A stretch of DNA of 64,000 bases from Struthio camelus (taxonomy: Eukaryota > Chordata > Aves > Struthioniformes > Struthionidae): NCBI RefSeq assembly GCF_040807025.1, contig NC_090967.1:1548001-1612000 (forward strand). The letters run 5' to 3'. The position numbers and the translations under genes were made by a program. Positions 23,101 through 38,100 of the stretch are shown here, piece after piece. Under the pieces are notes generated by a model. That model saw nothing but the letters and a program-made list of their open reading frames with translations. It made no database searches and was not told the DNA's origin. Positions within the stretch are counted from its first letter, which is position 1, and every line of letters starts with the position of its first letter.

Positions 23101-26100
23101 GCACACGTTTTATTGTTGAATATACAAAACCCCTGTTTCTCCTCCTTCTCTCTCCCTACCAGTTTTTTTCTCAAATTCTAACAGCAGTTCTACCCTGCTG
23201 TAACTTACACCATTACTTGTAGGAAGATAACATTCTCAGTCTACAAAAACAAACAAACAAAAACAGTAAAAAAACAAACAAACAAAAACCCACCACACTA
23301 GTCTCAGTTAAAGGCAAGAAAAAAGAAATTCATCTAGTATTTCAGTCATCAGTTCTCTTCTGAATACAGTAATTTCTCCAACCACAGTCTCAATGACTGC
23401 ACTGTATGAAATATGGAGTAGAGATATAAAATGCAGCCTGTACGTGTACCAATTTAATCTTTTATAGGTATCTGATGCAATTGATACTTAAGTAGAAATA
23501 ATCGGAACAGACCAAAGGAAAGTCATTCTTTTCTACTGAAAGGGTATCTGATGCAGATTGAATATCAAATATAAAATTATAGAAAAGAGCTGTTCGGCTA
23601 TGATTAAGACTGAGAACCTCTAGTCTTAAACTGGAAATTCAGGTTCTATTTAACGTTTTTAGAACTGGAATCCTACTCCTCCAAAATGAGACCTACGAGA
23701 GCAAAAGTTGTACACCAAATTAAGCCAAACTAAATGCCAGATTTACAACTGCCACCATATCAACAAAAGAATACATTCTATGACTTACTGTTACAGTCTG
23801 CCCAGCCCTGAGGACATACTTTGGAGTAAATTTGTAAGCAATTTCTTCTCCATCTCCAATTTGTCTCTTCAATCTCCAGTTACCCAAAGACTGATCCTAA
23901 TGGAGAGGATTATAAGTTCATTTAGGGTCAGCAAAATAGAACTAACAGGCAGGTATCACAGCCTTCTCTAGTTCTTTTACTTATCAAAATAGCATGAATA
24001 TAAAACTTACTTACATTGTTGTTAGTCACTTGCATTCTAACTTGCAAGTATTTTTCTGTACCCAATGATACTGTAAAGTGCAAGTCCCATATGGTCATGC
24101 AGCAACGATTTAAACAGACGTTTCTTTTCTTGCAAGAAGTTCTGCAAGAGGCAGTGAGGCTGTTTCCCTGAGCAAGGTACCGGCATGCATGTGTTTAGAA
24201 ATCTTGGACATAAACTACGTTCTCTTCCTGCACCAAACATTACACTTGTGCTAGCACAAAACTGCCAAAGTTCTGTCCTTTACTGCAGGATGGTGCATCT
24301 TGAGATGCTGCTCTTCCTCCTCAAATGATTCTACCTGCTTGTGCTATAAAAGGCTGTGTAACATCTCTTATTCAGCTCTTCCTTCATGTTTTCTAGGAGT
24401 TCTACTGACACTCACCTTCTCTGAATTGTTCTTAAGTTGAACGTATTTGCCCTCCAAGTCTATCTCCTCTATGCTGATACTTCCAGTAGCTGAAGCTTGC
24501 TGGGACATTTGGAAGCTACTGCTACTACTGCTGCCACTAATACTTCCAGTGCCAATTCCACTTGTCCCACTGCCTGAAAGTTCCTCTGCTTCAATCCGTT
24601 TTCTCTTGCCTCGGGAAGAGCGAATAACTGACGCACTGCTACTGCTGCTGCTGGAGGTAGCCCGAGAGACTGTAACACGGGATGAGGGACTTGGAGACAG
24701 CTTCAACCTTGACACAATCAAGCATGCATTTTAATCAAAAGAAAGAAAATTAAGTTAGATGTTTTTTAACTGATCTAGGGAACCATACACAACATAATAT
24801 GCCACAATATACTCAGTACCCAGACTATATTATGTCCCAGGGCTAAAAGCAGCCTCACTGTGCGTGTCAGGAGGACTGCATATAAGTGAAGAAGGGGGTT
24901 ATACAGCCAGAGAATATCTCTGATAATATGGTTATGTGACATGGCAGCAGTGCTAACGGAAGCCACAGACCACTTAACCTTCCCTTCCAGTAAATCTACC
25001 TCTAAGCACACTGTTCTTGGGCCTGATCATACAAAAACAGGGAAACACCAAAGTGTAAACATTTATGAGAGAGAAATGCCAAGCACAGAATGGTATACTT
25101 TACTGTATTTTGAGACCATTATAAAATCTTAACCAAGACGTGTGCAGATGAGAACACTTGCAAGTGTTGCATGCAGCATACTGATGTGTGAAGCCAATAT
25201 GACTTCAGTGAAACAAAATTTGGACATTGCTGCTCAAACAGTACAAAATAAAAATAATATAAGTAGTGAAAATAACACCTGCTAGTCCTAACAGAAGCAT
25301 GTGGGATCTGCACCTACCTCTCCTCTTCTCCTTCCAGGAGTTTTCGGTAAGCACTGATTTCCATGTCCAGTGCTAATTTAACATCAAGCAGTTCCTGGTA
25401 CTCTGTAAGCTGCTGCTGCATCTGGTCCCTCATTTCTGTCATCTCCCGCTCCTTGGCATCTAGCATCTTCCTGAACTTATCCCTCTCACCAGCCATCATT
25501 TCCTCCAACTCACGAATGCGATCTTCTGCTGCACTAGCCTAGGGAGATAGGGTAATGCAAAACCCAGTTGGCATTTATGTGGGGACAGCAAAAAAGTTCA
25601 AAATTCATCTTCCACCCAAATTAATATAACAAACTTTCGTTCCCATCAAACTCAGAAAGTGTAAAGAATAGGACAGATATTGGAATACATCCACACATTA
25701 GAAAGCTTTAGAGATATTATTAGAGATAAAAGCCAATTTAGTCCCCTTACCTGTTTCTGAAGGCCAGAAAGCTGGTAGCTGAGAGATTCTATTCTCATGC
25801 GAGCCTCCTTCAACTCTTCCCGAGCTGCACCAGCAGCTTTGTCATTTTGGTCAGAGGCAAGTTTGGCATTCTCCAGCTAGAAATCAAGTTTTATACAAGT
25901 CACTTGTATTGAGTTAGAAATTCTGCAAATATCACACAATCACAGAACAGAATCACAGAGTGGTTGAGGTTGGAAGGGACTTCTGGAGATCATCTAGTCC
26001 AACCCCCCCCCCCCCCCCCCCGCTCAAGCAGGGTCAGCTAGAGCACATTGCTCAGGATCACGTCCAGTTGGGTTTTGAATATGTCCAGTGAAGGAGACTC

Positions 26101-29100
26101 CACAGTCTCTCTGGGCAATCAGTTCCAGTGCTCAGTCACCCTCACAGTCAAGAAGTTTTTCCTTACTTTCCTTTCAATAAGAACTAGAAGCAGTTTAACC
26201 TTAAATAATTTTAAATGGAAGTATGATAAGTTTATGAACAGAATTATGTAACATCAGGGAAATGCCTTAAGGACCTAGAAAAATCTACTTCAGTCCTAGT
26301 CCTGTGTTCCATGCTTTAGTAAAAACAGAACCTGCTTGTGTTATTAGAGAAAAAAGTGCATTATCCCTTCCATTACACATGCAGCTCTTTAGTTTCCTAA
26401 AAACTGAGGTTCACGTGATCACATTATCTGCCAGTTTGCCATAAGAACAATCATTCTGGGTCAGGTCAAAGTTACCTGGTCTAACAGTTCCCTAGATGTC
26501 CAGGGACTAACCTGAATAAAATGGTATTTCACTGGTATGCTGTCCCAGCTGGCTGTTTGCAACTCAGGGACTTCCTGTGTCAGAGACAATATCTTGGTGC
26601 TTAGTATCTCTTGATGGATTTTTCAGGCAGGAATTTGTCTCTGCTTTTTGCATCCATGTGGCAGAGAGTTTATGTATATAATAATGAAACATAATCTCCT
26701 TTTTTTTGTTCTGAACCTGCCCCAGGAGAGTTTTACTAACTATCCCTAGTAATCCTGAAAAATAGTAAACAATCACTCCTCATTCCCCTTCTCCATGCCA
26801 CTGCCATTTTATAGATTTATGTTGTATTTCCCCCCCTTCTCTCCACTTGCCTCTTTTCTCAGGTTAAGGCATATTTAAATGTTCCTCATGCAGGACCTGT
26901 TTCATATTTTTGGCCATTGCTGTTGGCCTTCTTTGTATTACTCCGTACTACTTTCACAAGAAGGACCAGAACTACACACAGCATTCCAGATGGTATTCTG
27001 CCACAGCCGCAAAATAACGCCTCTCGTTTTGTTCCCTCTTCTTTTCCTAATAGTTCCCAACATTCAGTTTGAATGTTTCTTGTTGTTCCTTACATTAACA
27101 ACAACAATCTTCAATTTTAGTGGCCAGTTTTAACCAAATCTGACAGAGCAATAAAGGCAGCTCAAAGCTGGTACATTACAACAAGTTTCATCAAAGTAGA
27201 GAGCTGAAAAAAGCATCTTTTTTCATGCCTTGAGTTCAACTATTCTACTAGATGCCAGGGAATTCAAACAGGAAATAAACAATTATGTGCCCCAACCACA
27301 GGAACAGTTCCAATCAAAACATGCTTCTAGTTAGCCACAGAGCTTTATGAAATGAGTTTTCATTAGCTGCACTGTTCACAGAACTCTGAGAAGGGAAGAA
27401 AGCACGCATAGAGGCTTTTTTAGGCAAAGGATTTTGAAGGAACTTCAAGTCAAATAGTATTTGATAACTTCTTGTAAAATTTAAAATTCAAAGGCATTTA
27501 AATGCCCACAACCATTCACCTCCATTGCCATTACGGTGGCGTAATACCAAATTCTCAGATTTAGTGTTTCCATTGCTTTTTACCGAAGACCATGGCCAGA
27601 GCAAGAAGTAAGCTTTGAACTAAGATCCTCCTCATCAAAAAGCAGTCTCAGAGATGCTCAACAGCTAAGCTTAACAAGCTGCTTTCAAACTATAGTCCAA
27701 AACAGCTCAAGCTCTCTGAATAGGGCAATATTCTGAACGAGGATCCATTTTTTTCCAGAAATCCGCAAAACAAAGCTCACATAGAAGCCTGTTTTTCCCC
27801 TCTCTTGATGATCATTTATTACTCTTATCTGTTCCAGCTTCATCCCTAACAGCAGTCACTGGGGAATTCCCCAATCTATGGGGAGAAAAAAGTTTAATTT
27901 GTTCCTCTCACTGTTTAAACCCTGCCACTTTTTCATTCTCCTGCTCTGTACCTTGCAGACTATTTTCTTTCTATGTGGAATCTTCTACCCTGGATCTTCT
28001 TTTGACTGTGACAAGTCAGTCCAAATATCTGGTTGTGTAAAAACATCATACATTCCTAATGTCCCTGAGTAACACCAAAAACGCTAATTGTTCATTTTGT
28101 TTTTTAATATCTATTATCTATATTGTTGCTGCTCTAAGAAATAGTCAAATATTTTAGATGAATGTTTCTCAGACTGTGAATCATCAACCCCCCCCAAAAA
28201 CCAAACAAACAAACAAACAAACAAAGTCTCACAGTTTCTCCCAGGCAAGAGAGAAGTGGCTGAAATTATCGGTAAATATCTTCAGTAGCCAGACAACTGG
28301 CAGCTGCTTTATCCCCTTCAGGTAGGGGAATGAATATAAATATACCTGTAGCCAGGAACTGTACCAGTAATAAAAGTTGCTACTCCTCCCATATCCCCAG
28401 CGCTGGATGAACTGTTAACTCAGAATTTGCACAGGTGGGTAAAACAAAAGGATGCCAATATTTTGAAGAAGTTTATGCAGCACTCTTCTAGATTAAATTA
28501 CTTCTCACTCTGTTAACGTTTCCAGGTTTTCAAACACCATGGTTTTCATCACAAAGGCTGCTCAAAAAACATCCCATAGCCTGGGGTTTTTTTTCTTCAG
28601 TGAAATCACAAACTGCACCTAGTATTTCTCTGATTCAGAATTAACTCAGATCACTGAAATGCAATAAGGTTTATGCACAATTCAAAAAAATATATATTAG
28701 GGCCGGTTAAGAACCTGGGGGCAAAGGCCCCAGTAAGAGAAAAGTTCCAATGCATGCATTCCCCAAAATGGCCAAACCATCTCATCCCTCCAGGCAGAGT
28801 CAGTAACAGTTCTTAGAAACAGCTTATTGCACTGTATTGAAGGCTCCTCCAGCACCTCCATTGTGGAGGAAAACCTGGATCTATCAACATCACGAAATAT
28901 AAATTTATAATAGAAGACATTATAAAGACAGCTATTGTGTGACACACCACTCCCACTCTCTTCCTCAGTCACCAGCATTTTCGTGTTCTCTCACAAACTG
29001 GCCATTCTTGACTAACTGTTACATCACTGAATCAATTTGCACGGAAGCGCAGAAGGCGGCATCTGACTCCCAGGACAAAGCTTGTTCAAATTACAGTTAC

Positions 29101-32100
29101 TTGTCTCCTTAAAGACAGCAAGACTGATGAAATGGCTTTATCCCACCAACTGGACTGACTGTCAAACAGTGCTGCAGATAGCAGTAGTTACCTTAGCCTG
29201 ATAGGTCTGCTCTAGCTCCATTTTGTACAGTTTGACTTGTTCATCATGCTGATTTCGTAGATCCTCTAGGGCCTGAGCCATTTTGGATTCATATTCCTGT
29301 TGGCGACTAGTGTCTACCTCAACCAAACGATGTTCATGCCGTTTTCTTGTTTCCCTTATTTCCTAAACATACAAAAAAGGGGGCAAAGTTGCACATTAGG
29401 ATAAACAGCATAATCTATTTCATTTAGTCCAATATTTTATTTAAAAAAAAAAAAAAAGCTTTAGTATTGCTAAGAATTACTGCATGTCTTAACAGATGCA
29501 AATTACCCTTCTCACTTTGCAGGATATAATTCATAAAGGTGATCCGACTTAAAAACAAGTTAAAAATATCCACGTACTTTTTAAGCAATGAGCTATTTTG
29601 TGCTACAATAATCAAAAAAGGAGGAGGTAGAAGAAAAATGAATTTTTACACAGCAAAGAGAGATCCCATGTGCTGCAATACAAACTTTTCCTTTCTCAAT
29701 ACACACACGTATATTACAATAGCAAATAGTCTCTAAGGAGTCAAATAAAAACAAACACCTTCTGTGTCCATTAAGAAACTGAATATCATCATTACAGAGA
29801 GAAACCGAATCTTTAAATTTCACTATTAAGCATAAGGAAAATTCTCTTTTTCTATAAACTGCATGACCTCTATGCATTAGATTTTGATTACATTAGCAAC
29901 AAATTAGCAACCTCAGCAAACCCTTCACAGTCTTTTCTAGAAGACATAAATACATTTTTTCTGGTTAGAGTTTGTACTGAGAAAGTTTATGTTTTTAGAG
30001 AAGCATGAACTCTCTGTGCCTAGAACACTGATCCCAAACTAGTGACATAAGACACACTCATGGACTTACTCATGTTGAGCTGTGCACAGAGCTCACCAGG
30101 CCTGAATGGATGCTATGAGAAGGAAACCATTTCTGCCTTCAGGGGAGGACAAACAACAAGAGAGTGGCTGCGATTCCTGGCAGGACGCCTGAAGGTAGCA
30201 GCATGGTCATGAGGCGAAAAGCAGTATGCCTAAACTGGGGTCATGGCAGGCTAACACAAATTCAGAACTACTTTACAGGTTATTTTGCAGAAAAGCATCA
30301 CATCTAAAAATAGACTCTTAGAAATAAGCTCTTCTACTCAGAGCAATATGCCCTGATGTGATCTTTAAGAAATTATTTTCCCTTCTGCGGTGAATTTTTA
30401 TGCCAAGAAAAATGGCAAGCAGCAGTCTCCCAGTAACTGTAGGCAACGATCCCTTGAAGGCCACAAAAATATCATGGGGCATCACAGAGCGTCAGGTGAA
30501 GGGCTGAGCTGATGTAGCAGTTGATCACCACTAGAATGAGCTGAACTAAATGAATCCACTAACCTAAAGGAAACCAATTCCTTTTTTTTGGATGTTTTGA
30601 ATCTGACCAGACAGAAATCAGAGTGCTCCAGTGATGGCTAAAGGAACAGAATCCCCTACTTTAGCATGGCTAGCTGTAAAATTAGCTTCTCTTGTCTCAT
30701 TTAACTTTACCCTTAGTCAGCAGCAACACAGTTCTTCTCAGGGATCAAAGAGTGACTGTAATACCCTACTACAACTAAGCAAGGGTCTGTCACTTGCAAT
30801 TTCTTGCAGCAATCAAATTAATCCAGGGCATGGGAACGAGGTAACCGTCAGTACAACTCAGGGTGATCTACCTGACTGTTTTCTTTGCCCTGTTCCAGCC
30901 CCTGTCCTTAGCCACACAGTCCTGTGCCCTCCCTTAACCACATTCAGGTACTCATCTGATCCTGTAGTAAGACATACTTCAGACACTAAATTGGAAAAAA
31001 AAAATTAAATTCAACAAAGCCTGAAGTATTTTACCAGCTTATTCGGCTGAAAGGGTTTTGTGCAGCGTCAGCCAAACACCAGAACTAAGACGGGTGAGAG
31101 GAGGGAAAGGAGCATGTGACAGCTGCTCAGCAGCCAGCAATTGGGTAAGTTTGGGCTGCAGAAGAATCAAAGATCAGAGATAGTTTTCACAAGATGGAGT
31201 AAACTGATATAACACTTTGCTACTGGTACATGGAAAAGGTCAAGCTACCGTTTCCCACCCCCGCCCCCAGTCCCCATCTGTCCTCATTAGAACCACTGTG
31301 AGCCATTTCAACTCATTAAACTGGCAGAAAACTACCCCAGCAAAAAGCAGGGTAATAGCATACTGTGCTGGTCAATGAAAACAGCTCACAGCGAAGTTCA
31401 GCAAGCACTTTAGTACGAGCTTTGGCTGGTACAAATACAGGGCAGGACCGTGCAGCCAAGTATGGAGAGGGGGCGCAAGACTCCCATTTTCACAGCAGTG
31501 AGCTATTAAATTAGTTCAGCTGTCCATGAAACAATACCCTTGTCACTAGGTGCTACTGCCAACTCTGCCACTGATTTACTATGCAACTTTTGCAAAATCT
31601 TTAACTGTTTTATCATTTAATCCATTTACAGCAAGGATAATAATATTGACTTTCCCAACCTGGACTAGTTAGTAATTGGTTATAGTCAGTATGAACAACA
31701 GCGATACAAACATTAAAGGACGATGAGATTACTAGGTCAATAATACCTCCTCAAACACGTTCTTCCTGAAATCCAGATCCTCTTGTAAGCTCTGGCACCG
31801 ATTCTCCAGGTCCACACGCATGAGCGTCTCTTTCTCTAACTGCTTCTTAGCAACAGCATGACCATCTTCAGCCTGGTAAAAGAATTTAAAAGCTAAAAAT
31901 TTAATTTTGACTGGATCCTTAATTTCCATCTACAAGCCCTTTATGGCCTTCATTTGGCATCCTTGGCGCAATTATTCACAACCACCAATCTGGCCACTGG
32001 TTTTCCACAAAACAACAATAAAAAAGGAAAAAGTATGTAAATATAGGCATATATGCACTTATATTTATCAATATTTAAAAGAGGTTTCATGTTTGTATAT

Positions 32101-35100
32101 CAGCTATTTCAGTGTTGGAGTATTTAAATGCAGTATGAAAATGAGGAATTGAGGATTACTAATGCCTCAAGCATAGTACATTGAATGTTTTTCTTTTTCT
32201 TGCAAGCATACTCCCACTGGATACTTGAGCACAAGTTTAAAAATGCAGGACTTTACAAAGGACAACATTTAGTAAACTGGTATCTCATGACAAGCACGTA
32301 CCAAGAATATTTAAATAAAAACTTTTGGCTAGGAAATTTTCTAACAGACTACGTTACTTTGAGCGTTTTACAGAGATTTCTTTAAATTTAGTTTTGTATC
32401 CAAGAGGAACAGATACAGGTTAAGCAATAAGTGAGCTAGGGATGTCTCGTACTGTTTAATTCAGGAGCAATGATGTTCAAACTATAAACTGACAGCAAAA
32501 TAACAAATTTTACAAGACGCACGCTTTCTAGTGCTAAAGCCAGGAAACATTCACTGCCACACCTTAGCAAGCTGGGCACGCAGATCAGCCACCTCTGCTT
32601 CCAAAGTGCGTTTTTCATTCAGGACAGTATTGAGTTCTGCTTCACTTCTATGGAACAGCACTTCAAGATCCTTAATGCGACCTTGAGCCACAGAAAAATC
32701 TGCATCTTTCTTCTTGTAGCTGAAAAAAAAGTTAACTATATTTACAAATGCACGCACACACATCTTGTGGATGTCTTGGTTACAATTAGAGATATTTTGT
32801 TATACAAATTTTGTTACAGTTATAATCCCTTATGTACCACCAGGTGGTTCCCAGATTAACCTGCAACTACAGCTAATGAAAATAATCGTCAAACACTAAG
32901 AAAAAACACAATTTGTACCAATAGGTTGTAAATGCATTTACCCAATAAACAGCAACATATGTCATGGGTAGAAAAGGGAAAAGGTAGCAGTCAATTCTGA
33001 TAGCCAATTAAGGGGTGACAATAAAGTTGCATTACACATAGGTGTAAGGAGTTTTTTTTCATTTCGAGCTGCACAGCACATTTCATTGGTGAGACTTATC
33101 ACTTTGGTCTGCAGCCCCTGAGGAGCACAGTACATGCAACTCCCACAAAGGTCGATAAGCATCCCTAGTGCTTGGTACTTGAGATGTCCAAACCCATTCC
33201 CCTCCCACGCATTCCCACACAAGGTAGACAGGTAATCAACTGTGCCTGTCTAGCTTTTCCTTTAACATACTGATTGAGTTTCTACAGCTTCTCTAGGTAT
33301 TCCACTCCGGCGTGTATCATTACATTGCTCAAAAACTGTTTTGTTCAAATTAATCCTTTCTTGCTGCAATTTAAGCTCACTATTCCAGTCACATACCACT
33401 GAGAGTGCAGGGAACAGTTTATTGTCTTTTTCTCTTAAACTATCTCAGAATTCATTTTTCTCCTTCCCTCTCTTCAAATGTCTCTTCTCTAGATCCGTGG
33501 TTTTCAGCCTGTGGTCAGTGAGATGCTTCTAAGAGCCCACAGAAGTAATTACATATAGGAGCCCGATTAGTCTTAAAAAGCCAAACATTTGGCCTGAAAC
33601 TCCAAATATGGAAAAAACATGAAGTAAAAGTAAAAAAAGCTGAAAAACACTGCTGTAGATTACACAACCCTTGTTCCTTCATCTCCCCAGTCCATATCGT
33701 GTGTCTTTCTTCCTAGATTTCTAATCATTTCTGTTGTCCTCCTCTGGAATCTCTATTTGTCCCACACCTCTGACAAACTGCAATGCCTTGAATTATTATA
33801 TAAAAATCCTCCTTATGTGGCATTGGTAGGTCCACCCAGAATATCACTCCACATACTCCAGCATGATGCGCATCTCTTTCGCAATTGCAGAATATGTTGA
33901 TGCACACTTCTTTTATGATATGCTCTAGCTACCAGGTTCATTCGTTTGTCTCTGCATTTCTTGGTGTAGCTCTGAATTTTTTTTAACTTTTTTTTTCTTA
34001 ACGACTGCTCCAATTTGTCAATTGTGAATCCTGTTTTACAATGTACATACAGCGCCTCAAGCTCGGCAGCTTACAGGAGACATGCAGGCAAAACATCCGA
34101 GTTCTACTTCAAAGAGAGTTACTTAGCAGTAGCGAGAAGCCTTCAAAATAGACTCTCCAGACACATGCCATGCTATGGGTGTGCATGAGCCACAGGCAAT
34201 CGTATCTGGAAACCTTCTGCCTTTGCAGTACCTAACGTGACTTTGCACAGAACATGAACAATTGCGTACATTACGCATCCTACAATTTCCTCCCACCTGT
34301 AGAAGCCAGGTAGCATGCAGGCACGTGCCCAGAGAAGGGAAGGAATGGAGTTGGTGAACGTACATATGGAGAAAGCACTATAGAGAATTCCTGTTAGTGG
34401 TCAGATAACTTCTTTTCCTTCATACATCTGTATGTTTGCAGATTCACACTGGAAGAGACTCCAAGCTAGGCATTCACATTTCGTTCACATTTTGACTTTC
34501 ATTTATAATTTCAACCTGGATTGCTGTCTTCATGCAGAAAATTGACAGAAGACTTTTACGAAGCCTGCCTTGAAGGTCTCTGAGGTGCCTGGTGGTGACA
34601 AACTGCGCGCTAGACTTGTCTGTTCCGAGTTGAGTCAACACTCTTTTAAGGAGACCAGGTTCACAGAATCGTTTAGGTTGAAAGGGACCTCTGGAGATCA
34701 TCTAGTCCAACCTCCCTGCTCAAGCAGGCTCACCTAGAGCAGCATATTGCCCAGGATCACATCCAGACGGGTTTTGAATATCTCCAGCAAAGGAGACTCC
34801 ACTACCTCTCTGGGCAACCTGTTCCAATGCTCTGTCACCCTCACAGTGAAGAAGTTTTTTCTCAGGTTTAGGTGGAGACTCTACTACCTCTCTGTTGCAG
34901 TGCCCTGTCACCCTCACAGCTTATGTGCAGATAGAACTTCCTGTGTTTCAGTTTATGCCCGTCGCCTCTTGTCCTGTCTCTGGGCACCACGGAGAAGAGT
35001 CTAGCCCTGTCCTCTTGACACTCCCCCTTCAGATACTTGTACACATACATTTATGAGATCGCCTCTCAATCTTCTCTTCTCCAGGCTGAACAGGCCCAGC

Positions 35101-38100
35101 TCGCGCAGTCTTTCTTCCTAGGAGAGGTGCTCCAGCCCTCTAATCATCTTGGTAGCCCTCCGCTGGACTCTCTCCAGGAGCGCCACGTCTCTCTTGTACT
35201 GGGGAGCCCAGAACTGGACACAGTACTCCAGGGGAGGCCTCACCAGGGCTGAGGAGAGGGGCAGGATCACCTCCCTCCACCTGCTGGCAACACTCTGCCT
35301 AATGCACCCCAGGATCCCATTGGCCTTCTTGGCCACCAGGGCACACTGCTGCCTCATGCTTAACTTGTTGTCCACCAGCACTCCCAGCTCCTTCTCGGCA
35401 GGGCTACTTTCCAGCAGGTCAACCCCCAGCCTGTACTGGCGCAGGGGATTCTTCCTGCCTAGGTGCAGGACCCTGCACTTGCCTTTGTTGAACTTCAGGA
35501 GGTTCCTCTCCGCCCACCTCTCCAGCCTGTCCAGGTCCCTCTGAATGGCAGCACAGTCTTCTGGTGTGTCAGCCTCTCCCCCCAGTTTCGTATCATCAGC
35601 AAACTTGCTGAGGGTGCACTCTGTGCCTTCCTCCAGGTCATTGATGAATACGTTGAACAAGACTGGACCCAGGACTGACCCCTGGGGGACACCACTAGCT
35701 ACACACCTCCAACTTGACTCTGCACCATTCACCACCACCCTCTGAGCTCGGCCATCCAGCCACTTCTCAATCCACCTCACCAACCACTCATCCAACCCAC
35801 ACTTCCTGAGCTTGCCTAGGAGGATGTGATGGGAGACAGTGTTGGAAGCCTTGCTGAAGGCCAGGGAGACCACATCCACTGCTCTGCCCTCATCTACCCA
35901 GCCAGTCATTCCGTCATAGAAGGCTATCCGATTGGTCCAGCATGATTTCCCTTTGGTGAATCCTCGCTGACTACGCCTGATCACCTTCTTGACCTCCACA
36001 TGCTTAGTGAGGACCTCCAGGAGGAGCTGTTCCATCAGCTTTCCAGGGAAGGAGGGGAGGCTGACAGGCCTGTAGTTTCCTGGCTCCTCCTTCTTGCCCT
36101 TTTGGAAGGCTGGAGTGACACTGGCTTTCTTCCAGTCCTCAGGCACCTCTCCTGATCTCCAGGACCTTTCCAAGGTGACGGAGAGGGGCCTAGCGATAAC
36201 ATCCGCCAGCTCTCTCAGCACTCGTGGGTGCATCACATCGGGGCCCGTGGATTTGTGGATGTCAAGTTTGCCCAAGTGATCTCTAACCTGATCCTCCTCC
36301 ACCAAGGCAGAGTCTTCCTTTCTCCAGACGTTCTCTCTTGCCCCCAGGGTCTGGAATGCCTGAGGGCTGGCCTTAGCAGTGAAGACTGAAGGAAAGAAGG
36401 CATTCAATAACTCTGCCTTCTCTGTATCCTTTGTCACCAGGGCACCCGCCCCATTCAGCAGTGGGCCCACGTTTTCCCTAGTCTTCCTTTTGCTCTTGAT
36501 GTATTTGAGGAAGCCCTTCTTGTTGTCCTTGACATCCCTTGCCAGATTTAATTCCAAATGGGCCTTAGCCTTCCTCCTCGCATCCCTGCACACTCTGACA
36601 ACGTCCCTGTATTCCTCCCAAGTGGCCTGTCCCCTTTTCCACATTCTCTGGACTTCCTTCTTCTGTTGGAGTTTTGTCAGGAGTTCCTTCCTCATCCAGG
36701 CAGGTCTCCTGCCCGCTTTGCTCGACTCCTTCCTCAGAGGGATGCACTGATCTTGAGCCTGGAGGAAGTGATGCTTACCCATAGGCTCTCAACCTGCTCT
36801 CCATCCACCCCGAGGCAGAGCTCCACACATTCTAGTTGCTCCCTCACATAAAGGGCAACTCCACCACCTCGCCTGCCTGGCCTGTCTTTCCTAAAAAGCA
36901 CATAGCCATCCATGACAGCATCCCAGTCATGTGAACTATCCCACCATGTCTCTGTCACTGCAATGAGATCGTGGCCCTGCGACCGCACACAGATCTCTAA
37001 CTCTTCCTGTTTATTCCCCATGCTGCGTGCATTGGTGTACAGGCATTTCAGAGAGCCAGTCAAGCATGCAGGCTTCCCAGGAGAGGTGCAAGAGGATCCT
37101 CCATAGCCCCCCAGGTTGGGGGAACCCTCTGGAGCTCCTTTTCTCAGAAAGCAGCCATGGCTGCTCAAGGGAAAGAAGGTTTTGGTGACCACGTGGAGTA
37201 GCACACAGAGGAAGCAGCAGAGAGACAGTTGCACAGCAAGGCACTGAGAGCTTGCGGCTCAAGCTGGGAGACTGCTGAAAGGACCATTGTTATGGACTCA
37301 GGCAAGACTTAGATGATGGAAATAATTTTTCTCACTGGACTCTGCAGTTAATTGCATCTAAAACTCACCTAGTCCATTGAAGCCAAATCTGGAAGCATAA
37401 TCCCACTTTGCAAGGACACAGTGGGCAGGAACAGGGGTTCTTTATAAATTTATTCTTGTCTCTACTATTGCGTTTAGTCACATAGTTTTTGCTGTTAAGA
37501 TAGTTATCTTTTAAAAAACATGTTCTAATAAAACCTGGCTCCTCTGAGCCCTTTTTGGGTAAGCTCATCAAATCAGAAAGGTGTAGACATATCCACCTCC
37601 AAGCTTTGTTTCACCTGGTAAAGATGTGAACAGACACTTTATGCACATCAGGAATGGAAACTTGCTTTAATCAGGCCATTAAAGCTACCTGGGCTATGAC
37701 AGAATGCACCCTGATCATTACACTAGCATCTGGTTCAGCAGTCTCACATGTAGGAGGGCGCTATTCCACCATGGCAAAAATTCTGTGCATAGTTCTAGTA
37801 AACTAAATATTCCCATCTATACCTCCTCCACTCATTCAGTGCCTCACTCAAGCAAGCAGAAGAGTTGATAAATGGACTAACCTTTGTTGAGCAACATAAA
37901 AGCACTAGCAGCTGCTAGGTATGCCATATAGGAAGAAACTCTATCTGCTTCAGAATGATATCAGACTTCTGTTTTTACAATAACATTTTAATCCAATATT
38001 TAAAAATATGATGCCCTCCTGATACACTTTTCAATTAAGGATATTTGTGAGCTGTGCATTTAATCACATAAAACAGTGTTCTTAAAACATCCTGAAGACA

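Noticed and set aside
28195..28226. (CAAA)n tract and other CAAA runs near 23250-23290 as possible direct-repeat arrays
   Set aside because: Simple sequence only, no spacers or repeat structure as in CRISPR arrays, which are not expected in a bird genome.
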